Notes: generated from the sequence alone by a model not told the origin. A DNA stretch of 64,000 nt from Blastomyces gilchristii SLH14081 (GCF_000003855.2 NW_003101668.1:747068-811067); one strand, 5' to 3'; counted from the stretch's first letter, positions 37,801-49,639 are shown. Program-made: numbers and translations.

Positions 37801-39000
37801 TTTCAATCTCTTCTAGCAGTAGCTAATTCTTTTCTTTTAGATGAGATAGTCTCATTTTATCAAGGTTTTGAACACTCAGAAGATTTTCTCTTTAAAATAT
37901 TATCTCTAACACTTATTAGAATAATAGATGTAATAAGCTTCACTCTATTCTTAAGCATTTCATTTGAGATATCTTGATCAGAATTTCAATATAGCTCATT
38001 CTGTCTTTCAGATTTTAACAGTTTTATGCTTTCTTCAACTGCTTTTTAATCAGCTTTTTCAAAGTTAAACTGATTAGAGAGAAGAGGATTTTCACTCATT
38101 TATTTTTCACTCAGTTCAATATTGAATTGAATAATCTCATGATCTGATTCTGATGTCTTATTCAAAATAATAAATCAGTTTACAAGTCTTCTTTTCATTA
38201 GATCTTATGATATGAAGATTAGATGTATAATAGATTTCTGTTTTATATCTTTTCTAAAGAATGTTTGTTGATCAGACTTATTAATCAAATCTATTAAATG
38301 CTCAAAGATTCATTCAATCAGATTATCAGCTCTCACTGCTCTCTTACATTCTGAATTTCATCAGAGATGATATGCATTGAAATCTTCTGCAATTATAGAG
38401 TTTTCTGATAAAGTTATGTTCAGAAATTCTCTATTAATTGTTCAGATATTGTTATTTTTCTTCAATGACTTTTTTATTATAGATATTTATAAGCTGTATA
38501 GTATTAAACTCATTTTCTTTATCTATAATATCACTCATCAGAATATCAGAGTCAGATATAATATCAAATCTTAGATTAAGTTGATATCTTGATCTCTTTC
38601 TTTCATAGATCACTACTCTTGACTTTATCTCAGATTTTGAGATAGAAAGTAGTAGTAGCTTGAATGATAAATGATGTAATTTTACTCAGCATCAAAATTC
38701 AGTTTCTGAAGTAGTATAAAATCAACTTTTTATTCAAATATAATTTGAAGATAAGAATAAATACAATTTAAGTTTCTATTCATATTATTTTGAATAAATA
38801 TGATTTTTGAAGAGTTTTTGAACTTTTTTTATTATTTTTGTTGTATATTCATACTAAAAGAGAGTAGAGATAGAGTAGAATCTAGTCACTATCATCAGAT
38901 AGTAGATTATAACTATTTTGAAAAGTAGAGATCTTAACTGCTTACATTATATCTAGTTTATTATCAGAGTCATTTCTCAATTCTCTAATCTTAACAGAAG
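34890..39000 (-). pseudogene. LINE second frame: endonuclease, reverse transcriptase, RNase H; inactivated
   Basis: Apurinic-type endonuclease is at about 38,800-37,950: a DFNAYHL box, IEWIFEHLIDLIN, then TFF and an IHLIFIS segment match the GDFNAHH and T-F...S-IDL landmarks. Reverse transcriptase spans about 37,700-36,300; the catalytic box reads SYMNDIDLVYSS near 36,720 (family Y/FADD). A 100-base assembly gap (36515-36614) lies just after it. RNase H is at about 35,760-35,340, with DSQAALKRL and a VPAHMNIHDNELTN box (family PAH-G-NE-AD). A CSFCNANENSEHIVMHC zinc motif lies near 35,120. Frame-breaking stops are frequent. Confidence 0.8.
36515..36614. other. Assembly gap of 100 N
   Basis: Exactly 100 N, the usual placeholder for a gap of unknown length. 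It interrupts the LINE reverse transcriptase region, so the true LINE length is uncertain. Confidence 0.99.
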
Positions 39001-39059
39001 TTTGAGAATTCAAATTCTGTTTACATTTAGCTGAAGAATTAAAGTTTGAAGATTTAGAT

Positions 39060-40482
39060 AGTTAAGAGTTTCTTCTTTTTAAGCTTGTAGTTGTAAGTTT
39101 ACTGACTTGACTCTTCTCTTCAGTTCTAGATTGACTTTGAGCTTCATTTTTTCTCCAGTTCTTTTAAGTTCTAGAAGTAAATATACATTCTTTTGAGCTA
39201 GATGTATGTTTTTCTTTGTAATTAGAGCACTTAAGCAGAGTGTGTTGATATATTTCATCTCTTTTTGAGCATGTTTCACATTTATGCTCACTAGTTTTAT
39301 AATCTCTGGCATAGAATGTATATTTTAAGTCTCTAAAATATGAGATTGCAAAGTGTTTATATCTTTGACAGTTTGAACACTATATTTGAGCTTTGAGATT
39401 TATTCTTGAGTCTTTGTATTCATGAACTCTCATTTTCAAATCTGCTACTCTTACTTCAGAGATCTTTGACTGTTCAAGTTTTTTTATATATACTAGAACA
39501 GAGGCATTTCTTCTGCTTTATCTGAACTCAATTGAATTTAGTTATACAGGCTTCTTTCTCAGTTGAATAGAGTTATATTCTTTCAATTCATTTTTGAGAA
39601 GTAGTATTTCTTCTTCACAGTCAAAAATTTCAACTGAAATATTATAAAGAATGAATTTGCTTCACTTTTCATCTCTTTCAGATAGAATTATTGTATTTAA
39701 CAAAGATTCTACTACTAACTTTCAGAGATTCTTATTCTGAATAAGGAATTCAGCACTGAATTCAGACATTGTAGTCAGAATAATGAAGTTTTCAAAGAAT
39801 GATGACTCAATTGAAGCTATAACTAGTTTTTAAACTTCAATATTAGTTATTAACTGAGAAAAGAACTGCTGATTAATTTCATTTCTAATTCTGAAAATAA
39901 GATTTGAGTTTAGCTTGTTTCTTTACAGAATATTCTGATTTAAGACTTTGAGAATAAGTCTTCTTCTTCTGAAGATTTGAAAGTTTTTCTCTTTTTACAT
40001 TTTCTTTTTCACTTTTCTATGAATAGAGATATGAGCAGTATTCTTCTCAGTTTTCTCAGAATTTTGAGCAGGTTTTGAGACAGCAGATTTAGAGATAGCA
40101 GATTCAGCTGCTTAAGCATATATTTTCTTCTGATTCAAAGAAGAAGAAGAAGTAGAAAAAAAAGAAGAAGAGTAAGATGAAGAGTCAGTGATTGTACTAG
40201 GAATTTTCAATGTTTTTTAAACTGTGTTTGAGATTCTAAGTTTGAACTTAATCATCTCCTGTAGTTATCTAGCCTGAGTATGAAGAATTAACAGAACTTC
40301 TTTATTTATCTTACTCAGATACTGCTTTTCAAGAATCTTGCTTACTTTTTCAAGTTTCTGTATTTAAAGAACTTATTATTTCTCTATTTCTTCTTTCTTT
40401 CTTCTCTTCAGAATTTCAATCTCAGAAATAGCATTTAAGAAAGCATCTTTTTTCACATCAACTGAATGTATTTTTGAACTCA
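39060..40482 (-). pseudogene. LINE first frame (gag-like, CCHC knuckles), inactivated
   Basis: A start at about 40,482 gives MSSKIHSVDVKKDAFLNAIS followed by a Lys/Glu-rich coiled coil and a Ser-rich stretch (about 40,190-40,130). The central part (ELKEYNSIQLRKK, then RVADLKMRV) resembles the RNA-binding core of Tad-type first frames. A Cys/His array follows at about 39,390-39,200 (CSNCQRYKHFAISYF, then CETCSKRDEIYQHTLLKC), i.e. at least two CCHC-like knuckles with one Cys replaced. The last open segment, 39079-39312, ends the frame. Stops of the C-to-T kind are scattered through it. Confidence 0.7.
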
Positions 40483-41499
40483 TTGTTCTCACTCAATGAA
40501 AAGTTGATCAGACTGTTTCAATTGAAATATTTCTAAGTCTGTTTTCAATTGAAAAGTTGATCACACTGTTTCAAAAGAAGAATAAAAGACTTTTATATAT
40601 AAAATATCTGATTTTTTTCACACTAGTTCAGTAACTAGATTAGATTTTTGAAGAGAATCTAATAAACTAAAATTGATTTTTAAGATAAATTAATAAAATC
40701 TTTACAATCTCTTTCTTGAAATACAGTGAGAAAGAGTATAATATCAATTGATAATAAATCAGATAATATGACAGTTTTTGAGAGAAAAACTGATAAAAAA
40801 TAAATCAATTTTTTACAGAGAAATTGATTAAAACTATTCAATTTTATTCTAAATCATTCAATTCTTCTCACACAACAAGTGTGCAACTCAAATCAGTTAA
40901 TAAAAAGTGTAAAAAAGAATTAAGTATTAATAAAAGCTCTTCAGTCACTGAAAAAGTAATTCTTACTTAAAAGAATATGAAATTATAACAGAAAACAGCT
41001 CTGTTTTTTATTCTTTGTAAGAATATTATATAAAACTCAGAGAAAAACATCTTACTTTTTTAAGAGAAGTAAAAAACTATTTCTAAGATCTTTTTTTTTT
41101 TACATTAACTGCTGCAGAAGAATGAGATAGAAACTGCTAAGATATGTACTACTATATATCTTCTATCAAGACTGTCTCTCTTCAGAGTCTTGATATTATA
41201 GAGAATATAAGTCTGTTTTTATATAATAATATAAATATTGTCAGTGAGATATAGAGAAACTGATTATTTATATCTCAAAATAAAAGACTTTGTCAATAAT
41301 TATATTAATATAGAGTTAATTCTTAAATTTAATAGAAATCTAGTGTTGCTGTTCTCAATTCCTTGCAGAATCTATTGAATATTGAGATATTAAAACTAGA
41401 TTTAATATATCTCACTGTGCAGAGATCAAAGACTCAGTCAGATCTTGAGATATACTGATTTTATAGTTGTTGATGTGCTGTTGACTCATTATTCACTGA

Positions 41500-42124
41500 T
41501 TATGTATTGAATGCTGTTGCTGAGGTATCTGTTTGTATTATTCTGCCGGAGATGGGCCAGATTGAGAGAGGTAGTACAAGGGTGAGACTTAGTGTTGAAG
41601 TCTAGATACACTGGCAACAGACTGTGGAGATTGCACTTCAGAAGTGTTCATTGATTATATGCTTGATATTATCACTGAGGTATCTTTTTGTATTTTTCTG
41701 CCAGGGATGGGCCATATTGAGAAGGGCGGTACGAGGGTGGGACTTGGTGTTGATGTTTTGAAACATCAAAGGTGGACAGGGTTTTCGCGGAGGTCGCTTC
41801 TCAGATATCTCCACAATTACAGATCAGGGATCTTCCAAAATCAAGAAGATTGGTGCATATGGCTATGTCTCTTCACCTTACAATTTGTATGGCACTTTGG
41901 CCCGGGGTTGTGGTGTGGTAGGGGTGAACAGGGGATAATCCCACACGGGAGTTTCGAACAATGTCTAGTTCACGTTTGGCTGGATATCTCCACCACCACA
42001 CGGGGTATGCGGTCGGCGATGGGGTCCAAATGCTCGTATGATCGAGGGCTTTTCGATGGATCTATCGGCGGGTTCTTATTCGAAAAATCGAGCGAGTTCG
42101 TGGTGAGGCGGTTGATATAAATGA
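41500..42124 (-). repeat. LINE 5' untranslated region, base-balanced, with ~155-bp tandem repeat
   Basis: Unlike the rest of the LINE this part keeps many CG, CC and GG sites, most of all at 41,700-42,118. Two imperfect units start with TGAGGTATCT at 41521 and 41676 and share CTGCC-GRGATGGGCCA and GGTGRGACTTRGTGTTGA; the left unit is more mutated. Tandem repeats in the 5' leader, which usually carry the internal promoter of LINEs, fit this position. The open frames seen on either strand here have no recognisable product. Confidence 0.65.
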
Positions 42125-45100
42125 ACATCTTGCTGTTCTTCAAGTGAGAGATTATTATATTCACTTATTTGAATTTCTTGCATTCTCTCAGTATATTTAA
42201 CATGAACTTCTCTTGTATCTGATTTATAGAACTCTCACTCATGAAATCAGGTCTGTAACTGATTATATCAGATATTACAGTATCTGATTTCTTTCTGTAT
42301 TTAATATGAAGATTATACACTTGAAACTCTGAGATTCAATGTGCTAAGCATTTGAAAGGTTTTATTATCAATTGTAGATAGATGAGGCTTTTGTAATCTG
42401 TGATCACTGTTGTTATATATCTGTTATTAATATATCAATTTCATAACATCAGCATATGCTTGATTACTAGCAATTTCTTTTCATATACTGAGTAATTGAG
42501 CTCAGTGTCTGATAGTTTTCTATTATTATATATTATCAGATGCAGCTTGCTATTCTTACTTATCTGTAGAAGAATGTCTCTGATAACTCATTCAGATGTA
42601 TCTGTCTTAATATAGAAAGATTTATCATAATCTAATTGAATAAGTACTGAGAATGTTGTTATACATTCTCTCAGTGTGAGAAAAGCCTCTTTATATACAG
42701 TATTTCAGATGATTGACTGAAACTTCTTCTTTTGCAGATTTGTATCTGTTTCTCTTAAGAGATCTGAGAGTGATGCAGATATTTATATAAAATTGTTGAT
42801 AAATCTGTGATAATATAAGATTAACTTAAGAAACTGTTATACATGATATATATTTCTCAGCTGTGATTAATTTGCTATAACATTCAATTTCTCTGAGATG
42901 AGATATATATAGACTGGCCGCCGGGACCATGAATTTCACATTTGATTCCATTTGGTCTGGTTTCATACATTTCTTGGCGTGAATCCCGCTGGGACTGGCT
43001 ATCAAAAAAACATGTAAAGTGACTATATATCAGATCTTAAAATGAAACCATGACTTGAAAAAAATGAGAAAGTGGTCCCATTTGATCCCATTTAGTCCCA
43101 TTCTTAGCATAAAGTTACTATTTTTAGACATTTTAAGGTTTTTTTTAGACTATTTTTAATTTTTTAAAAAGTAACACTTTTTGGTAATACTCAAATGAGA
43201 TTTAAAGTCATTTAAAGCAATAAAAATAATTTAAATTGAGAAGTGGAAATCATGGTCTCATTTGGAAAATGTGACAAGAGTAGACAGTAAGTCTCACTGG
43301 GACAGTATGAGACTACTATCTAATGTTAAAACCGTGTAATGGGATCAGTCGAATTGGTAATGAGACTATCAAAAAATCTGGTCCTGGTCTCAGACACGGT
43401 CACACGGTCAGTCTAGATATATACAGTCATTACTCATTATATATTCTATGAACTTCAACTCTTCTATTTCAAATACATACTTTATTGATTTGATATAGAG
43501 CTTATACTCTGTCAGAGTTATAAGCACTTCATTGAGATACTTTAGATGTTTATCATATGAGTTTGAAAAGACTAGAATGTTGTTAAGATATACAAGATAT
43601 GAGATTCTATTCTATTTATAAAGAATTCTATTCATTATTATTTAAAAGATAACAGACACATTTGTCAGACTGAATGATATTGTCAGGAATTTAAACTTCT
43701 CTTATTATATATTAAATGTAGTTTACAGAACTGATAGTTCATCTATACAGATCTATCAGTATTCTGAGAGAAGATTAATTTTTAATAGATATTAAGTATT
43801 TTCAACTGTATTCAACTGTTGTTGAATTTATAACAGTGAATATTCATTCTTGATTATAAGCTTATTAAGTGCTTAATAATTGATACACATTCATCACTCT
43901 TCACCTGTCTTTTTCACAAATAGAACTGAAAAGTCTCATGTGCTTAATGAGAGTTGTATAAGACTATATTTTAGAAGGTCTGTAATCTGACACTTCTGTT
44001 CTTTAAGATGTGTTTGTGACAGAGAGTATGCATTCTGATTGACTGATTTTATATCCTCTGTATCAATCTCATATATGAATTCTTGTTTCAGTGATAATTT
44101 CAGTGAAAGATCTGTTCAGAAGATCTTTTCATACTTCTTCAGAAGCTTCTTCATACACTTATTCTTTCATATATTCTTTATCTTGATTTTCTCTACTTCT
44201 GAGTTCTGTATGATATACAGAATACTTTCAGATAAGATCTTATAAATTATTTTTTTTACTTATTAATGTATAAGCAGATTTAATTCTTCTATATCAGAGA
44301 TGTGAAATATTCTTCTCATATCAGTTGATAGAATTATATGAACTGTTTTCTTTCTATCAGTCAATTATATATAATATATATGTTATTGAATCTGCAGATT
44401 GAATCTTTGAAATTAATTAAGTTCAAGAATAAGATTGTATTTCATGTTCTGCAGCTCTCATGCTTAAATATAGTAAGATTATTCTCTAAAGTGCAAGAGA
44501 ACTCTTACTCTTGCAGATAATATCAAATATCAGTTATCAGATAATCTTATATATCAGAGATTCTTCACTCAGTGAACTTCTTTCAGTCTTCAGATTATAT
44601 AATTATTAATATATTATATAGAAGCTTCTGTGTCTGTTAACACTTTTACAGTTATCTCTCAATTCTTATTCAAGTATCTCTTATACATTAATATTTCAGA
44701 TCTCAAGATATTGAGATGAGTGTCTGCTTTATCATTCTTATCTGCATCTTATTTGAGAGTCTGCTTCTTCTTAATGTTTACAGAATTCAGAGAGTCATCT
44801 AATACAGATATCTCTTTCACTTTGAAGACTTTTTATAGAATATCAGTGAGTGTCTCTGAGCTCACTAATTCTGCTAGTTTTTTAACTCTCTTACTTCTCT
44901 TGACTGTGTATACTGAGTGTAATCTTTTACATCATGATTTTAACATCTGCAGTTAAAGCAAGCTCAATGCTCATAATATCAAGATTTTTACTTAGAGAAT
45001 CTCTTTTTCAGAGAATTCAGTGCTTTAGTAATGATATTCAAATCTAGATTCATTGTATCTGAGTGTGTGACTTGTATTGTAGAAGTCTGATTATTTATTC

Positions 45101-46531
45101 TCTGTTAAGATATATTTAATTACAGTATTTTCTATTATAATTAACTCACTTATTTCTGTATAATGAGAATATTATATACTTTTTTCACTGTGTCTGACTG
45201 TGAGATTAAGCATTTTCATTTCACTCTTAACTCAGATGTAAGACTATGAATGAAGATCTGTAAATAGAAAGATGTTAGAAGCTCTTCATTCAACATAAGA
45301 TAGTATAAACTGAAGTGTATAAAGTATAACATAAGATCACTTATTTATCTACACTCAGTGAAGTATTTATAATACTTATCTTATATATTTACTTTCTCAA
45401 AGTTGTATAAGATTCATTTGAAAAACTTATTTCATGTTTATAAAAATGAATATTACTTCAGATCTGTAAGATTTATCTTTTTATTAGTTATTTATAATGA
45501 CTTTGCTTTTCTGTATAGAAATGCAGCAGATCTTAAGACTTATTAAAATTTTATTAACTATCTGTCTGTGAGTTTATATTTAATCTAATAATATGATTGT
45601 ATCTGATTTAGTCAGCTGATTACAGCATTATTTTTTTAATTATTATTAAAGCTTAATAACTCTGACAGATCTTCTAACTTGATATATTTTATACTTAGAT
45701 TCTTATTCTGTGCAGCAGTCTTTAATGATATGTATACTTCTGAAGAGATTATGAATGATTATAATAAGATCTTCAGATTCATTGTAGTTATCTGTTTATA
45801 TAAATATTTAATCTTCTGCTACTGATCTAAGACCTAGTTTTCTCTATTCTTATTGATGATAATGATTGTCTTGATAAAGCTCTTTATAGTGAATACTTGA
45901 TTCACAGCAAATATTAATTGTTATTTAACTTTCATCTCAGTCTGTCACTGTGTACACAAGATCTTAATCTCATTTAGAATTCTCATACACATACAGAGCT
46001 TTGATTCTGATTTGATAATTTTAACTGCTTTTCTTACTGCTTTAAGTAAACTCTCTGAGAGATTCTGCATATCTTCTGATTCAGATAGCAGAGAAGAGTA
46101 TTATTCATATTAACTAGAAGAGATATTTATTTTAATAATTTCTTATTAATTATATAATATCTATTATTATATCACTATATCATTATATAATTTCTGTTAT
46201 CATTATATAACTTCAGTGATAATCATTCTTTCTCTCTTTTTATTCTTCTTTTAAGTAGAGAGTGAACTTCTTTGAATCTGATTTACTGCTCTCATCTTCT
46301 TTCTCACATCTCATTCATTTGCATATGTGACATTTGTCTGAGTGTGAAGTTTTTCTTTAATAAGTAAAGTAGTATTAATCAGATGCTCTTCTACTCATCA
46401 CTCTTTATATACTATCTTTTGAGACATTCTAGAATCACACTGACATGATAACTATGAATTACTTCATAGATGAAATTATCATGCCCTGAAGAAGCCTACA
46501 CTTCTTACTGATTTTTAGACATGCTATCAGA
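42125..46531 (-). pseudogene. Ty3-B gag, protease, reverse transcriptase, RNase H; inactivated
   Basis: Gag begins only about 9 bases inside the 5' LTR (ATG near 46,522; MSKNQ, stop, then ASSGHDNFIYEVIHSYHV). Its length to about 45,200 is normal for fungal gypsy gag. A zinc-knuckle region lies near 44,950. Reverse transcriptase reads VYLNNILVFSNSYDKHLKYL near 43,620-43,540, the YLDDILIFS box with one Asp-to-Asn change. RNase H follows at about 42,880-42,250, interrupted by M504-B at 42911-43414, and the frame enters integrase at 42,137 where the LINE cuts it. Confidence 0.7.
42911..43414 (+). mobile_element. M504-B
   Basis: This 504-bp copy begins AGACTGGCCGCCGGGACC and ends CACACGGTCAGTCT. 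The target duplication is AGATATATAT (42901-42910) and AGATATATAC (43415-43424). It lies within the RNase H region of Ty3-B and is the best preserved member of the family, keeping CCGCTGGGACTGGC and GTCCCATT motifs that are converted elsewhere. Confidence 0.9.
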
Positions 46532-46697
46532 TGTAATTCAAAGGTTTCTTGCTCAGTGTACAATTACAGGCGTACACCGGCTTCTTATATATCATATACT
46601 AAATTAATTAGTGGCCGCTATGGCCCCTTTACATTCATAAGCAAGTTCAGAAGTGGCCGCGTTATTATCCGACGGTCGTACGTTCTTCCGAACCACA
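46532..46697 (-). repeat. Ty3-B 5' LTR
   Basis: It starts TGTAATTCAAAGG and ends TTCTTCCGAACCACA. Its right half keeps GTGGCCGCG and CCGACGGTCGTACG, while its left half is converted relative to the 3' LTR. Confidence 0.9.
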
Positions 46698-48650
46698 CAG
46701 TCAATAAATATTTGATAAAAAGTTCAATAATATAAGTGAGATTATCTGCTATAAGACCTGCTGAATTGTCTGTGAAAATCTTTAATAGAAGAGAGTTAAT
46801 TACTTAAGAATCTTTGCACTTATTATCTCTATATTCATCTCACAAGCTCTCATGACAATCTCAGTATCTCAGAGATGATATGTTCTGCAGATTGATATAA
46901 TAACTGCTTTTTTAAATACTCAGCTATCTGCTGATGAATAAATATATATGAATTAATTCACAGAATTCTGTGAAGATTATAATAATCTTGTGTATAAGTT
47001 AATGTAGAGACTCTATAATCTTAAGCAAGCAGCACTCTTATAATATAAGAAGCTGTGAAAGATGCTATTACACTCTGACTTTCATATCAGTCTCTATGAT
47101 ACTGAACTATTTATTCATGATAAAAGACAGATCTATATAATTATTTATATAAATAATATTCATCTCTACAGCTTAAAGATTGATGATCTGAACTGAGTCA
47201 AAGTTAAAATCACTGCTAATTATAAGATCAAGAATGTAGAGAATTTCAATCACTATCTGAGAATGAAGATTAATAGAGATTTAACTTTATTAATATTATC
47301 TCAATCTCTCTTTATAAGAAATCTTCTGAAGAAGTTCTTAATGAATAACTGTCACTCTACATTCACTTCTATAGAGAAGAATATTGATTTTATGAATGAT
47401 AATAAGAAATCAATTGTATACACAGTAGAATTTATTCTATAATTCTATCAATTCAGTATCAGATCTCTACAATATCTAACATTTAATACATATTCTAATA
47501 TGAGCTTTATTACAGAATTTCTTGAACAATTCAGCTCTCAGTCTACATCAAAGAACTGAGCTGTATATAAGTATACACTTCAATATCTACAGAGTTTAAT
47601 CAATGAAGATATAATCTATTACAGAGATGCTGAAATTGAATCTGTAACATATACAGATACTGATTGAGCTGATAGAGATTCAGAATCTCATTCAATCACC
47701 AGTTATATCATCTACATAATAGATGGCTTCATTGCATGACAGAGCTGCTGATAAACAGAGGTCTTTAAGTTATTAACAGAGGCTGAATATATTGCATTCT
47801 TTAAGACTGTATATAAGTAGACTGGCCGCCGGGACTATGAATTTCATGTTTGATCTCATTTGATCTGATCTCATACATTTCTTGGCGTGAATCCCACTGA
47901 GACTGGCTATCAAAAAAACATGTAAAGTGACTATATATCAGATCTTAAAATGAAATCATGACTTGAAAAAAATAAGAAAGTGGTCTCATTTGATTTCATT
48001 TAGTTTCATTCTTAACATAAAGTTACTATTTTTAGACATTTTAAGGTTTTTTTTAGACTATTTTTAATTTTTTAAAAAGTAACACTTTTTGATAACACTT
48101 AAATGAGATTTAAAGTCATTTAAAGCAATAAAAATAATTTAAATTGAGAAGTGGAAATCATGATCTCATTTGGAAAATGTGACAAGAGTAGACAGTAAGT
48201 CTCACTGAGACAGTATGAGACTACTATCTAATGTTAAAACCGTGTAATGGGATCAGTCGAATTGATAATGAGACTATCAAAAAATCTGGTCCTGGTCCCA
48301 GACATGGTCACACGGTCAGTCTATATATAAGCTTATCTATCTCTGAGAGCTTCTAGAGGATGCTGAATTCATCTCATCTCATCTCAACAATCTGAATACT
48401 GATGATCATCTCATTTTCATCACAGTTAATGATTTAACTTATACAATTTATACTGATAATAAGTTCATCATAGAGCTATTCTCTTCTGAAGCAATTTCAT
48501 GCTGCTTGAAGTATATAGAGATCTATTTTCACATTCTTTAAGATCTTATCTGTAAGAATAAGATATCTATTTAATATATTTCATCTGCTGAGAATATGAT
48601 GAATAAGCTTACTAAATCACTTAAAACATTGAAATATACACATTGAAAGG
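46698..48650 (+). pseudogene. Copia-A reverse transcriptase and RNase H, inactivated
   Basis: The copia reverse transcriptase is readable as VYKLM, then LYNLKQAALL (family L-LYGLKQA) near 47,000, then the IIYINNIHLYS equivalent of the YVDD box near 47,150. RNase H has LTEAEYIAFF at about 47,790, just before M504-C, and after it TIYTDNKFIIELF near 48,450 and KNKISI...AENMMNKLTKSL near 48,560-48,630, the classic copia C-terminus. Internal stops abolish the product. Confidence 0.85.
47819..48322 (+). mobile_element. M504-C
   Basis: This 504-bp copy has flanks GTATATAAGT (47809-47818) and ATATATAAGC (48323-48332), which agree at 8 of 10 positions with both differences transitions. It lies in the RNase H part of Copia-A, directly after the TEAEYIA box. 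Confidence 0.87.
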
Positions 48651-48797
48651 AGAATATGAAGATGAAGGAATAGAGGGATAAAAAATGATGTATATCATGA
48701 CTGGTTTTTTCATTGCTACACATTTTCCAGTCATTTTTTGTACCTGTACTTGATTTGAAGGCGAATTTTGTATATAGCATCGTGTATAGTTACTCTG

Positions 48798-48808
48798 GTG
48801 AGTGGGGG
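48798..48808 (+). promoter_or_regulatory. Copia-A polypurine tract
   Basis: GGTGAGTGGGGG immediately precedes the 3' LTR (TGTCAGG at 48809), the position where plus-strand DNA synthesis is primed in LTR retrotransposons. Confidence 0.65.
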
Positions 48809-48903
48809 TGTCAGGTCACATGACCTGGCTTACTAATCCTTCCACCATATAACTTTCCACAAGCTAGCCACCTTTCAATCACACAAGCTTTACACCTTCC
48901 ACA
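48809..48903 (+). repeat. Copia-A 3' LTR (95 bp)
   Basis: It is followed by TCGAC, the same target duplication that precedes the 5' LTR at 21218-21222. It is less mutated than the 5' LTR (CCTTCCACC and GCCACCTTTC are retained). Confidence 0.92.
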
Positions 48904-49639
48904 TCGACTGCATCATAGCGCCACAATAGATTGTTTCGCTTCATAACACACAGAAAGACTAGGCGCGAATCTTTGTCTAATACTCTCTATTATCTTATTC
49001 TCGCCTTCAACATTCAATTGCCCGTTGGGGTCTGCTATTCTCATGATTGAAGAAGGATAAATTGCAAAGTTAGTGTAGCAAATGTCTGCAAGTATGAAAG
49101 ACTGCGTACAGATTCAAATGAAACACATTAGAAGAAGTCATGGGGAAAGCACACTGACTAAGTGTGATCCAGCGTGGACCTTGTTTGCCTAATTATGCCA
49201 AGACTGAATCATGTGAGTTATCTTGATTGTGCATGATTCATGAGAGCCGAGACGCCAGAAATGCATCCAACATAGGTATACAAGTAGCCCCAATTAGGCA
49301 GCCCAGAATTTATCTCAAAGGTTAAAAAATTCCTTATATTACTTTCAACCACGTGGTCAAATTAATACTTTATTTGCAAACCTCTTTATAAGTTTTCGGT
49401 TGCCTTGTCGAATGCTTGGATAATCGGGTCATACAGTAATTCGGTCCGTACCGGTGTCCCAAAAAATATGTTATCCTTATGAATAGGAAATAAAATTTGC
49501 CGTAGCTCCCTGCATAGCAGTTTAAAAATTTCAAACTTGGGCGGAAACTCCAAAAAAATCTCTTCAAAACCGCTGGCACCTATACGACCTCGTTTTGCGT
49601 TCGCGATCTGACCGTAACTCCCTGTGTACCACTCCCTTT
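48904..49639. other. Base-balanced spacer at the left of the gene island, no gene seen
   Basis: Base composition changes abruptly to balanced at the Copia-A end. No convincing reading frame is present at 48,909-49,400. A segment at about 49,500-49,560 (TTTAAAAATTTCAAACTTGG, then CGGAAACTCC) looks like the terminal region of fungal Tc1/mariner elements, but no partner repeat was found. Poly-A-like runs flank it. Confidence 0.45.

Larger units (their letters stand above)
34510..42124 (-). mobile_element. Tad-like LINE, apparently full length, 7.6 kb
   Basis: The element runs 5' to 3' on the minus strand: 5' untranslated region (42,124 to about 40,480), first frame with CCHC knuckles, second frame with endonuclease, reverse transcriptase, RNase H and a terminal CCHC, then a 3' tail of (AAT)n at 34,510-34,530. 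A 13-bp target duplication, ACATCTTGCTGTT, lies at 34497-34509 and at 42125-42137, both in the integrase gene of Ty3-B. The domain set (two frames, RNase H, CCHC) fits the Tad1 clade of fungal LINEs. A second 3' end is at 1-515. Confidence 0.88.
30332..46697 (-). mobile_element. Ty3-B: Ty3/gypsy retrotransposon carrying a LINE and M504-B
   Basis: Two 166-bp LTRs (30332-30497 and 46532-46697) bound the region, each next to CAGT (30328-30331 and 46698-46701), a 4-bp target duplication. Minus-strand gag starts just inside the right LTR, reverse transcriptase is near 43,560 and integrase near 34,500, so the 5' end is at the right. Without the LINE and M504-B the element is about 8.2 kb, long for a gypsy element, with about 2.7 kb between the integrase end and the 3' LTR. 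Confidence 0.9.
21223..48903 (+). mobile_element. Copia-A: Ty1/copia retrotransposon expanded to 27.7 kb by nested insertions
   Basis: Two nearly matching 95-bp LTRs lie 27.5 kb apart and are flanked by the same 5-bp target duplication, TCGAC (21218-21222 and 48904-48908). Between them the copia protein order gag, protease, integrase, reverse transcriptase, RNase H is continuous once Ty3-A copy 3, Ty3-B and M504-C are removed, leaving about 5.75 kb. The exact matching of the target duplication plus resumption of each domain on the far side of every insert makes the reconstruction strong. Confidence 0.92.

Noticed and set aside
41644..42120. 158-codon plus-strand open frame with Trp- and Gly-rich product
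   Set aside because: It lies antisense in the LINE 5' leader and overlaps its tandem repeat; no family pattern, and the sequence ends exactly at the LINE target duplication, so openness reflects unmutated GC-rich DNA.
49370..49579. 69-codon minus-strand frame downstream of FunK1
   Set aside because: It does not continue the kinase pattern and overlaps what may be a mariner terminus; no support as a gene.
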